Assembly (NCBI RefSeq): GCF_000417875.1
Contig: NW_006920894.1
Coordinates: 352,417 to 416,416 of the forward strand
DNA length: 64,000 bases
Direction of reading: 5' to 3'
DNA from: Pseudozyma flocculosa PF-1
Taxonomy: Eukaryota; Basidiomycota; Ustilaginomycetes; Ustilaginales; Ustilaginaceae
Shown here: positions 20,166-30,070 of the stretch, piece by piece
How the letters are laid out: every line of letters starts with the position of its first letter
How positions within the stretch are numbered: position 1 is the first letter of the stretch
Translations under genes and position numbers: made by a program
The notes under the pieces: generated by a model
Told to the model about the DNA's origin: nothing
The model's database searches: none
Seen by the model: the letters and a program-made list of their open reading frames with translations, nothing else

Positions 20166-22264
20166 CTAGTTCTTCTTGCCAAGGCCGGGCAGCGCAAAGA
20201 CTGCGATGCGAACAGGGCAAGGCGATCAACGCGGCGTCAGCTCGGCTGCCACCCTGTGGAATCGAGTTGCCGACCAGGCGACTACTCACATTCAAAGATC
20301 TTCTCAGCAGGGATCGCGTCGCCCCGCCGACCCTCGAGCGGGCTCATCTTGTGGCCACGCACCACGCCCACGACGCTGCCGGACTCGACGTCGACCACGG
20401 GACCACCCGACGACCCGGGGGGCGGAAAGTTGGGCAGCGGTTGACGACGCGGCATTGCCTGTCCCGACGACGTCGCCGATGTGGCCACCACCGTAGGCTG
20501 CGACGACGCGCTGACGCTCGACGACATCTGCATCGCCGTGTTGCCCTGCAGAGCGGGCGGGTTGGCTGGCGAGGAGATCAGCAGCTTGTAGTCGAGCTGC
20601 GCCAGCTCGTCGTACGTCCCCACCTAGGGAGCGACGGGCAGTGCAGAAAGAGGAAGCGGTGCTGGGTCAGCGTGCAAGTTCGGGAGCTGTAGGACGAGCC
20701 CGACGAGGCGCGCGAGACTCACGAGAGCTTGACCACCGCAAGGGTCCTTGTACTCGACCAGTCGAGCCCGGCCCCAGCGCGATCGGCCGGCGTCATCCCT
20801 CTCGAGCTTGACCTGCTCAGGCTCGCGTCCAGCGGGCGGTGGCGGCGAGCGTGAAGCCCTAAGCTTCTGCTGCTGCTCATCGTAGCTGTAGGCTGGCAGT
20901 ACAGCGCCAGAGTCGTCCTCCCACCCCCAGAACGACGAGACTGATAGCTCCGTGTTGACCGTGGCAGGGTAGGGCGAGATCGGCAGCGTTCGGATGCTGG
21001 GTCGGGCGCCTTCGTGCAGCGTCAGCGGCTCCTCGCCGAGCTGAAGAAGGACGATGTCCGAGGCGCCCAGACTGCTGATGAGGGTGCGGATCGGGTAGAT
21101 GGCGCCCGTCCTCGTGATGGCGAACGCGATGCTGGCGTCATCGCTGGCAGAGGCCGCCTTGCCCGACTTGGACTTGGGCGCACTCAATCCGGCCGCACGC
21201 AGCTGTAATCAGTCAAAGGAGCAAGACGAGGGTGTGGTCAGGGCACTGTGGCCGTGGAAAGCGATGAAAAGGCTTCAAGAGGCAGCATTGTCGAGACTTA
21301 CCGTGTGCGCGCAGGAGACGACGAGGTGTCCCTTGCCATCGCCCTCGTTGTCGGCCATTCGGTCACCGCCGTCGATTGCGAACCCAGAGCAGACGCTGAT
21401 GCGTTCCTTGCCCCTGCCTCCATGGAGGTTCGTGATGTAGGCAAGCAGGAGGACACCGTCGTCTTGCGCATGCTGCAGCTCCTCCTCGGAGCTCGACGCT
21501 GATGTGAGCTTGACCTTGCGCGAGTCGGATGGTGTAGACTCGTAGGGGAGCTCGATGGAGAGCTGCGCGCCCGCCCGCTCCTCGAAGAGGTCGAGCAGTT
21601 CCGAGATGGACGCTGCTTTGAGTTTGGAAGCCGGTGCCGATTCCTTGTCGGTGGCAGCGCTCGGCGTCTTTGACAGAGTGCCGGCGGCGTGGAGTGCTCT
21701 GGCGGCGGCCAGCACGCGCTCGTCGAGCTCGTTTCTCCCCTTCATGGCGTCGATGGGATGCGGATGCTCTCGGTCGACGATGTCCTTTGACTCTTCGAGC
21801 TCCCGGAAGGGACGCTTGAACATCTCGTCGAGCATCTCGTCGCGCGAAGGTATCGGCGTGCCCTTGCGCTCAGCCCCGATGGCGGTGCCCTTGATGCGTT
21901 GGATCTCTGCATACCGTGCGCCGCCGTCGCGCTTGGGGCCACCAGAGCCGCGATCGTTCTTGGCCCCGAAGGGGTTCGACTTGGAAGGGTTGAGTAGGTC
22001 GGAGAGGTCGTTTGGGTTGTTCGGGCGGTAGTACTTGGAGGTCTGGATCTCTGCGCCCTCGCGAGGTGGCGGTGGGACCGAGGTGCCGAGCATGGCGTCG
22101 ACCGAGCTGCCCGGGTTGACGGGCACGGCGTAGCTTCGCTTCTGTTGCGCAGCGAGGTTGCCCGCAAACGGTACGGCATAGAAGGGCGGATGAGGTCGCG
22201 CCTTTGAGACGGCAGCGCGGCCCAGCCTCGAGGCGGACGTGGAAGCTCTGGCAGAGGCGTGCAT
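20166..22264 (-). CDS. Trypsin-fold serine protease, probably mitochondrial
   Basis: Four exons on the minus strand: 21302-22264, 20723-21202, 20290-20623 and 20166-20200, giving 603 residues with phase kept at every junction. The N-terminus is rich in Arg, Ser and Ala and lacks acidic residues for over 50 positions, as in mitochondrial presequences. A likely catalytic triad is visible. His320 sits in VVSCAHT at the end of exon 1. Asp370 sits in SDIVLLQL (exon 2). Ser553 sits in GSSGGPVVD, followed by SGSVVGVVRG (exon 3). This order and spacing fit a trypsin or HtrA-like peptidase. No PDZ domain is visible. Residues 60-290 are a fungal-specific, mostly disordered region. The last exon is only 35 bases and encodes FALPGLGKKN after IFEF; without it the frame would stop three codons later. 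Fold assignment is good; location and substrate are inferred. Confidence 0.78.
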
Positions 22265-22980
22265 GGCTGACGGCTGTGGCGGGCGTCAAGGGTTCGAGCT
22301 GCCTTTGCGATTCGAGGAGAGGTGACGACGATGTATAGGTCCGGCTGAAGGTAGAGTGTAGCAGCGGTAGCTTGTGTGATTGTCTCTGTGGATGTGTTTG
22401 GATGGTGGTGAAATGTGAAAGAGCCGCGCACTCAGGACAGGGGGGTTTGTCCGGTGGTGGGAGCCTCCTCTCAGATAAGCGGGAGGTGGGTTTGGGCCGG
22501 CACCGCCCGGATGACGGGTGGCGCGGCTGTGAGTCGCCGAGCGCTGGCCGGCCAGCGCCCGACGCTGACCTGCCTGCCTGCCTGCACGCCTGCCTTGCCT
22601 TGCCTCGCCTTGCCTTGCGTGGCCCAGCCAGCGTGTGGAGGTTGCGTTGCAGAGAGGTGGCGCCATGGCCCGGCCAGCTCTGCACTCGCGCTCGTAGGCA
22701 GCCGCGCGCTGGCCGGGACCCGTGCGTTATCTGATTCCGTTTCAGACCGTCACCGGCTCCGTATGTACGCGTGCGTTCTGACTCGACGGCGCCTCGCTGG
22801 TCCTCGCCTCTCGCCCAGGTTGCTTGCCATCTGTCTCTTATCGGTCCCGCACGCCGCTCGTCTCTGGAGTTGGGACAAACGCATAACGTCCTGACCCACG
22901 ACTGGCCATTCCGGGCTGGCGAGGGCGAGCTGTCTCTAGTTTCCATTACTGCAGGCAACCACGTCGAGCCCTAGAGTCGC
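22265..22980. other. Intergenic between protease and FPGS genes
   Basis: About 716 bases holding the protease promoter and leader and the 3' UTR of the FPGS gene. A TGCC/TTGCC-rich tract lies at about 22,569-22,617. No gene seen. Confidence 0.5.
22569..22617. repeat. TGCC / TTGCC repeat tract
   Basis: Four copies of TGCC followed by degenerate pentamers TTGCC and TCGCC. It resembles the TGCC/CCTG tracts at about 37.2 and 56.4 kb. Confidence 0.7.
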
Positions 22981-24888
22981 TCAAGGAGACACGGTCGAGA
23001 CGAGCGCGTCGTCCAGGCTGCCTTCCTCCTTGAGATGGGCCATGACACCGCCGACGAGGTGCAGGCTGCCCGTCACGAGCACATCCTGTGTCACGCCGTC
23101 GCCAGCCTTTCTCGCCACCTCTCGCACATGACCGATGGCATCCTGGATCGACGCCTTGATCAGCACCTCGGGCCCCGGCGATCCAGAGCCCAGCAGCGAC
23201 TTCCACGCCGACTCGAGGTCGCGCTGCACCACCAGCGCCGAAAGGTCGTTGGGATCAATCGCCTTGGACGCCAAGTCGCTCGCCCATCCTCCGCTAGAGA
23301 ACGTGATGTTGGTGCAAAAGATGACGCGGTCAAAGAAGCCCCGCGCCCGTGGGTAGGCGCCGCCCTCGTCGCCAGAGCTCGGCGACACCCCTTGCGCCTC
23401 CAGGTCCGACTCGATGCGCGAAAGGACGGCGGTCAGAAGCTCTGGCGCCGATCGACCGTTGGTGCAGTTGAAGATGAATGTCCTCTGCTTCTGCTTGGCC
23501 GGTGACGACAGCTGCGAGTCCACAAACCAGTTGAGGCAGACTGACAGGCTGTCTGTCGTGTGCGCACCGTCGAGGAACCACGTGACTTGCGGGTCCTGCT
23601 TGGAAGGCACCGTCTGGCACCGTCCGGGCCACCTCGCCTGCTCGATGCCTCGCCTCTGCCACTCTGCCAGCGACTGGCTGGGCTCCGACGAAGACGAAGG
23701 CGCGGAAAAGACGGCTCTGGCTGCCTCGCTCTCGAGGAAGCGCTCCAGGATGACCACCGCCAGGGACGCATTCGAACGCTGGTGGACGCCGGGCAGGCCG
23801 AGCTTGATGTCGCCCGTCGAGATCTCGGGGCGAAGGTCGACCGTCTCGAGCTGGGTGCCGGCCTCTTTTGCCACCCGTTCCAGCTCCTGAATCGCCCTGC
23901 CCGGCTGCCTGGCCCAGCTAAGGGCTGGTGCGCCCTTTTTGAAGATGCCGCCCTTTTGCACCGCAATCTCCTCGACCGTGTTGCCCAGTAGCGCAGTGTG
24001 GTCGAGCCCGAGCTGGGTGATGGCTGTGACGAGGGGCTTTGGAACGACGTTGGTGGAGTCGTACTTGCCACCGATGCCCACCTCGAGGATGGTGGCATCG
24101 ACCTCTTCCTGGAGGAAGACGTGGTAGGCGAGCAGCGTGAGGAAGCGGAAGTAGACAGGGCGCAGCGGCGTGATCTCGTGCTTGCGTTGCGGGTTCTCGG
24201 CGAGCCTGTCCCAGACCTGCCAAAAGTACTTTGCAAACATGTCCTCGGGGATCGGTAGGCCGTTGATGCGAATGCGCTCCCGGACGGCGCACATGTGGGG
24301 CGAGGTAAAGAGGCCGACCTTTGCGGGCTGGCCGCCGGGCTTGTGCACGTCGAGCTGTCGGAAGAGCGAGTCGCAGAAGGCCGACGTGGATCCCTTGCCC
24401 TTTGTGCCGGTGATGTGCACGACGTTGAGCCTGTTGAGGTCGTCCTGGGTATAGCCGATGCGGGATACGTACTCGACCATCTCGGGGATGAAGAGGTCGT
24501 TCATCTTTCCGCCATTCTTGCGGATGGCCTCGAGCGTTGCGGCGTTGGACTGCAGCGTGTTGAGTGCATCGACGGCGGCCGCATAGCCTCTGTCGGAGGA
24601 AGAAGGTGCCGCCATGGTGACCTTTGTACGGATGGCGAGAGGCGCGATGCGGCCGAGTAATGCGCCAGGAGCGGCAGGCGGCAGGTTGCTGAAGCGACGT
24701 GGATCCAGCGGCGGTGGGGCGACGCGCAAAGCGGATGCAGCCTGGCGTGCGAAGAAGCGAGTGGCTGTTCTATGGAGCCGTGCTGGGACGATGTGACCCT
24801 TGCCCATGCGCGAAGGTAGGGCTGAAGCAGATGCAAAAGGAGCTGAGGGCAGGCCACGTCGAGGATCGGAGTGAAGGAGGTTGAGCAT
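22981..24888 (-). CDS. MET7: Folylpolyglutamate synthase, mitochondrial/cytosolic
   Basis: Intronless gene for 635 residues. The enzyme adds glutamates to folates with ATP, which retains folate in the cell and supports methionine and purine synthesis. The P-loop ITGTKGKGST lies at about residues 159-168. LGLDHTALLGNTVEEIAVQK follows, with KGGIFK next to it, and DGAHTTDS marks the C-terminal domain. The start at 24888 (MLNLLHSDPRR) gives a basic, acidic-poor presequence suitable for mitochondrial import. A second in-frame ATG at 24615, in the good context GCCGCCATGG-like on the coding strand's reverse, begins MAAPSSSDRG and would give a 544-residue cytosolic form. Dual starts are known for this enzyme in other eukaryotes. 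An upstream in-frame ATG at 25092 was not chosen because the added segment is unlike a leader. Confidence 0.93.
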   Translation of the reverse strand: MLNLLHSDPRRGLPSAPFASASALPSRMGKGHIVPARLHRTATRFFARQAASALRVAPPPLDPRRFSNLPPAAPGALLGRIAPLAIRTKVTMAAPSSSDRGYAAAVDALNTLQSNAATLEAIRKNGGKMNDLFIPEMVEYVSRIGYTQDDLNRLNVVHITGTKGKGSTSAFCDSLFRQLDVHKPGGQPAKVGLFTSPHMCAVRERIRINGLPIPEDMFAKYFWQVWDRLAENPQRKHEITPLRPVYFRFLTLLAYHVFLQEEVDATILEVGIGGKYDSTNVVPKPLVTAITQLGLDHTALLGNTVEEIAVQKGGIFKKGAPALSWARQPGRAIQELERVAKEAGTQLETVDLRPEISTGDIKLGLPGVHQRSNASLAVVILERFLESEAARAVFSAPSSSSEPSQSLAEWQRRGIEQARWPGRCQTVPSKQDPQVTWFLDGAHTTDSLSVCLNWFVDSQLSSPAKQKQRTFIFNCTNGRSAPELLTAVLSRIESDLEAQGVSPSSGDEGGAYPRARGFFDRVIFCTNITFSSGGWASDLASKAIDPNDLSALVVQRDLESAWKSLLGSGSPGPEVLIKASIQDAIGHVREVARKAGDGVTQDVLVTGSLHLVGGVMAHLKEEGSLDDALVSTVSP

Positions 24889-25407
24889 AGTACCAGCCTG
24901 CCCGACTCTGGGGACGCTGCCTCTGCGCGCTGGTGGTTTCTTCCTGGGCGTGGACCGAGAGCCAGATTGCCGGACGCAGCTCTCTCGGACGAGAAGAAAA
25001 AGACAAAAGCCAGCGGCCGCGGCTCGTTGGCGGGGCCCCACATAACCAGCTGGGCGGGCGGCCCCACATGCTCGCCCTGGCCTGGCACGCAAGCTGAGCC
25101 AGAGAGCTCGAGAGGCTTCCGATCCCTAGCTTGGCCCTGCCGCCTCGACCATAGGGCACTCGGCTCGCCTTTCACGCAGCCGGCCCCACGCATGAGCGGA
25201 CGGACCACCCCACCCCCCCCCCCCCCCGCCTCGATGCTGCTGGCACCGGCTGGCACCCAGCTCTCTACCTCTCCTCCCCACGGCCAACCTCGACCGCTTC
25301 TCCTCCTCCATCATCCTCGAAACGGGAAGCCAGCCGCCCTCACTGCCATCACAGTCTCTTCCCGCCCTGCCCATACCCGCCTCCAGCCTTAGCACCGACC
25401 CCTCGCC
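24889..25407. promoter_or_regulatory. Shared divergent promoter region, FPGS and cyclase genes
   Basis: 519 bases between the two divergent start codons. Both 5' leaders and promoters must lie here unless they overlap the genes. The half next to the cyclase gene is strongly C/CT-rich and holds a C15 run at 25,213-25,227. No clear TATA box was seen. Confidence 0.6.
25213..25227. repeat. Poly-C run (15)
   Basis: Fifteen consecutive C residues about 180 bases upstream of the cyclase-family ATG. The length is likely to vary, and it may be affected by assembly or sequencing error. Confidence 0.85.
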
Positions 25408-27260
25408 ATGAAGACCGACGACAACGAGGAGCTCTCGAAGCGAAAGAGGATCAAGGAGCTCATCGGCCGCGCCTTTAGCTCGCACTCCTACCACCATGAG
25501 CAGCACAAACCCGCCCAGACCCACGGCGACAACCCGCACAGCGCATCAGCCCCTGCCAACGCCGTCACTTCGGCTGCCAGCGTGACGGCAAGGCAGTCGG
25601 CCAGCATCCTCAGCGCGATGGCCGCCTCGGGCAAGGACGCCGTCGAAGCCATCTCAGCCTCCAGCGGCGATGCCTCACACGACGACGAACGCCACCACTA
25701 CGAGTCGCCCCTGCGTGCGCGCCGCCGTCTGGCCGCCATCGCCACCCAGCTCGGTCTGGCCACCTCGACAGCCACCCAGTCGTCTACCTCTTCTCACTAC
25801 GCGTCGGTCTCGCAGTCGACCCATGCCGAGGACAAATCCAAGTGGAACCACCTCCCCAGGTACAAGGATCTGCCCAGCGAGGGCGGATACCCAGGATGCG
25901 CCTGGTCAGTCTGGGGCGAGGGAGACCAGCTGGGCACCACCAACCTCCTCACCGACGCCGTCGTCGCTCGAAGCGCGCGGGACGAGGTGCGCACCGGCAC
26001 GCGCATCAGCCTCAACTGGCCCCTTCACCTGCCCCAAGACCCCTTTTTCAAGCGCCAGGCGGTCCACCACGAGATCAAGGGCAAGGGCGGCGAGTATTAC
26101 ACCAAGCCGCGCGATGCCGCCGTCGAGGACCTGCGCAAGCAGGGCAAGGACGTCGTCAACCGCGGCGAAGGTGAGTCGGAGTGAGAGCTGCCCGAACGAG
26201 ACTGGGCACAGCGCCGCAGCTGACATGTCCACCGACCGACACGATCATCTCTGCTCCAGACTCGGTGCCGGTCACTGACGACACGTTGCACCTCAACACG
26301 CAGTCGGGATCGCAGTGGGACGGCCTTCGCCACATGGGGCACATGCCCTTGAACTGCTTCTATGGAGGCGTGGACCGCAAGACGCTGCAGGATACGTTTG
26401 CCAACCGCGAGCCGCAGGGTGCCACGCCCGAGCAGCTCAACTCGGAGGAGAGCCGGCAGCGGAACCAGCTCGGCATCCACCATCTCGCCGAGCGCGGCGT
26501 CTGTGGACGAGGGGTGCTGCTCGACGTCTTTGCCTACCTCTCGAGCAAGCCCGGCGGCCACGAGAGGTGGAAGGAGTACGCCTACGATCCCAGCAAGACC
26601 TACTTCATCACCGTCGACGACCTCAAGGAGACGGCCAAGGCGCAGGGCGTCACGTTCAGGAAGGTGAGCAGCCGCCGCGCGTTGCCATGAACCTCGACTG
26701 GCCATGCATGCCGCCATCAATACCCGGCCTGATTGACACGACTGACGCTTCCGGCTTCTCCTCGATCTTTGCGCGAACCCGCAGGGCGACATTCTGCTGG
26801 TGCGGTCCGGGTTCACGGTGCGGTACTACGACTCGACGCCCGAGGAGCGCAAGGAATGGGTGCAGCGTCTCACCTTTGCCGGCGTCGACCAGAGCGAGGA
26901 AATGAAGGCCTTCCTGTGGGACAACCACTTTGCCGCCGTACGTACTCGTGCTCGCTTCCATGATCCCCTTTTCCCCTCTCCCGCACTCGACTGACGTTAC
27001 CACTCATGGTCCCGTCGACCGCACCGCAGGTGGCCGGCGATGCACCAGCCTTCGAAGCGCGACCTTCGCTGCCCAAGCACGCGATGCTGCACGAGACGCT
27101 GCTGGGGCTGTGGGGTATGCCCATCGGCGAGATGTTTGACCTGGAAGCCCTGGCCCAGCACGCGGCCCAGCACCGCCGCTGGACGTTTTTCTTCTCCTCG
27201 TGGCCCCTCAACCTCTACGGCGGCGTCGCAAGCACCGCCAACGCCGCAGCCATCTTTTGA
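25408..27260 (+). CDS. Cyclase-family (kynurenine formamidase-like) metal hydrolase
   Basis: Four exons: 25408-26170, 26260-26663, 26785-26937 and 27030-27260, giving 516 residues in consistent phase. Residues 1-150 are a low-complexity extension rich in Ala, Ser and His. The catalytic domain starts at WNHLPRYKDLPSEGGYPGCA with the family feature GTTNLLT. The metal-site region in exon 2 reads NTQSGSQWDGLRHMGH, matching the position of the bacterial HxGTHxD motif; the first His and the Thr-His pair are replaced, as is usual in the fungal branch. GRGVLLDVFAYL, then GDILLVRSGFTVRYY and FLWDNHFAAVAGDAPAFE complete the fold. The end SSWPLNLYGGVASTANAAAIF is typical of fungal members. Substrate cannot be assigned from sequence. 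Confidence 0.87.
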
Positions 27261-27880
27261 GACCCAGACACAGACCCAGGACGGTGCTCGTACCGTCAGA
27301 CCAGAGCCGTCTCTGGGGACCGGGGCAAGGGTCGATCTCGATGCGATGATGCCGTCTGGTTATCCTTATTTTCGAATGCAATCGCCACGCCCTTTTTCGA
27401 ACTTGGCATCGGAGATGCGAGCAGCCATGCGCCGCGACCCGTTGCTGGAAGCCGGCGAGCGTGATCAGCGAGCCCGAACAGCCACGCAGAGGCGGCCGAA
27501 CCGAAAGGGAGAAAGGAGAAATGGGGAACTCTGGAATTTCGACTGCTTGGACCAGTGACAAAGAGGGGAACCTACGCTAGCGTTGTTCTGGAGAATCTGA
27601 TTGGGATCGGGTCGACGGAAGGATAAGATAGGGGATGGACGGGATGGAGAGGACGACAGATTGACGACTCGACGGGTCATGTGGATACTGTGTGGGAGGA
27701 CCCGGCCGGGACGAGGGCCAGAGGATCGGCCCGGGCCAGGCTGCCCAGTTTGCCGCCCGCGATGGGGGGTGGTGCTGTGATGTGTTTGCGACATGGGACA
27801 GCGGGTTATTGCACCCTACTCTTCTTCTCGTGCGCTTGATTGTCGCCTGGAGGATGCCAAAGGGGCAGACGAGGCTGCAC
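27261..27880. other. Convergent intergenic region
   Basis: About 620 bases between two converging stop codons, with both 3' UTRs. No gene recognised. Confidence 0.5.
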
Positions 27881-28000
27881 TCAGATCTCGAGCGGCGAGT
27901 GGGTGGTCGCCTCGACGTCGGCCAAGCCCATGTGCGAGTGGCCATGGGCCTTGCTGTCGTCGACGTGGAGGCGGAACGTGGACGCCTGCGGGCTCGTCGC

Positions 28001-28031
<31 letters not shown>

Positions 28032-30070
28032 ACCTGGACACGGGAGCGGTGCGCAAAGTTCCTCGACTCCGAAGAGCCAGGGGTGGGCGGGCCGCGAGGC
28101 TGTCGCAGGAGGTTGGAGCCGGGCGACGATCCGTTGGCGCCGTTGCTGCCGTCTCCCATGCCAGAGCTGCCGAGCGACGGGACAGGGGGAACGTCAAAAG
28201 GAGAAGCGAAGAGGCTCTGCAGACCGGCAGCCCCTCCAACGCCGCCCGCCTGCGGCCGCCTTCCCATCGTCGCCGAGTAGCCTTCGCGCAGGTTGACCTG
28301 CGAGCGACGTCCGGCGAGGCTGTTTGAGCCGGGTGCGAGCATCCCGGAGCTGTAGGTTCCGTTCGATACGCCGTCACGGTCCGATCCGAGGGCCCGCTTC
28401 ATGTCTGGGGCTGACTTCTTCATGCGGAGCGCAGATCGGCCCATTGTGGCGCTGCTTCCGGGTGCAAGCATGCCGTTGCCATAGATGTCGCCGCCGCCGC
28501 GGTGCGAGCGTCCGATGGTCGAGGCCTGGGTGCGGAGAGGCTTGTTCTGGGCGGGCACCTCGTTCTTGGTGACAATGACGTAGCGCTCGTCGCCCTCGCC
28601 CATCGAATAGTGGTAGAGACCAAGCCTCTGCGCCACCAGATGGACCGTGCGCCTTTCGAGCGGGCTGAGGCTCCGCGAAAACGAGAGCTCGTCGCGCATG
28701 CGGTCGTCCTTGAACAGAAGCACCCTCGAGTAGATCTCGAGCGTGGCAGCGTCGTTGAGGTTCAGCTCTTCCTTCTTGGCGTTGGCCGCCGCGTTCGAGG
28801 ACAGTTCCGAGGGAGCGCCAATGGCAGGCCCGCTGGAGGCGCTGGGTACCGCCTTGAGAGTGTCGGCAGTGAGCGGGGCGCGAGGGCCTCCCATGCTGCC
28901 GCCATCGAAGGCGTGCGACTGGCCGTTGCTCACGTCGCCAAAGGCGTTGGGCATGTAGCCCTGCACGGCTGCCCCGGGCATGAGGTAGGCGTTGGCGCCA
29001 TACTCTTCCTGGCGCCGCCTCTCGCGTTCGCGCTCCTTTTCGAGCTGCATGCTCTGCATCCGCTTAATGGCCTTCTCCTTTTCGATCCGCTCCTTTTCAC
29101 CGGCCTGCAGCACCTTCTTGTACTCGACCCGGAGCTTGCGCCCGCTGACGTCGAAGCCGTTGAGGGCGGCGACGACTGCGTCGGCCTCCTCGCCAGTGCG
29201 GAAGTTGGCAAAAGCAAGGCCGCGGAAGACGCCCTGGTCAAAGTGGTAGTTGAAAGCGTACGGCATCGGGATAGAAAGGTCCTCCTGTCGACAGCGACGC
29301 GACGACAGAGACGGGGAAGAGGCGATGTCTTAGCAACGAGCGAGGCTTCGTGACGGCGAAGCTCCGTGCAGCACACTCACAATGATCTGCAGCAGCTGCT
29401 CCTTCTTGACGCTGAAGGGGATGTTCTTGACGACGATGGCGGTGGGGATGATGTCGTCTTCGATCCCAGGGTTGGCGAGCAGAGAGCCGGGGGCCGGCTG
29501 GCCAAAGTTGGCGCCAGCGTGCGATTGGTAGAAGCTGGCCGGCGACGCCATCGACGTCGGCGGCGAGTCTCCCGAGGCTGGGCTCAGCGAAGGGTCGGTG
29601 TTTGAGCCCCACTGCGAAGGGATGCCTGCGCGCGAAGTCTTGCGTGCACCGGCAGTCGAGCCAAAGTTGCCGCTGCCGCTCGAAGCTCCTCCAATTGTAC
29701 CGGCTCCGAGGTTGTGGCCGAAGCCGCCAAAGGCGCTGTTGCCGGCGAGGCCGCCATTGGCGCCGAGGTTGCTATTGTAGGCAAGACCGGACGGCTGCGC
29801 AGCCGTCTGACCGGGCGAAGACGAGGGAAAGAAGCGCTCAAAGCGAGCCGAGGCGCTCTGGGCGGCCGCCGCGGACGCTTGCTGCTGCTGCTGCTGTTGC
29901 TGCGAGAAGCCGTTGCTGTGCCCTGAAAGGTCGGTGGGGCCGAGGCCGGTGGGCGACCGCAGGGAAGCCGAGCCCTGCTGCCTCTGGGAAGAGGCGTAGT
30001 GTTGGGCCTCCTGCTGCGAATCGCCAAGGTTGAGCGAGTTGAAGGTGCGCTCGAGCTGTTGATCAGTCAT
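27881..30070 (-). CDS. RRM and R3H domain RNA-binding protein (Pin4/Cip2-like)
   Basis: Two exons on the minus strand, 29381-30070 and 27881-29284, joined in phase 0, giving 697 residues. The N-terminal 210 residues are low complexity with a Gln run. The RRM (about residues 212-290) is split by the intron. It has TAIVVKNIPFSVKKEQLLQI, then EDLSIPMPYAFNYHFDQG, and the RNP1-like motif FRGLAFANF. A basic helix of alternating Glu, Arg and Lys follows, with a possible nuclear-localisation role. The R3H-like domain lies at about 404-472 (LEIYSRVLLFKDDR, then LSPLERRTVHLVAQRLGL). The C-terminal 230 residues are Gly/Ser-rich with two GMLAPGS repeats. The layout resembles yeast Pin4/Mdt1 and fission yeast Cip2, which control mRNA fate in stress and the cell cycle. 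The family is clear; the exact orthologue is not. Confidence 0.88.

Noticed and set aside
24889..25092. Upstream in-frame ATG for the FPGS gene
   Set aside because: The added 68 residues are Cys/Arg/Gly-rich and unlike a targeting signal, whereas MLNLL gives a normal mitochondrial presequence.
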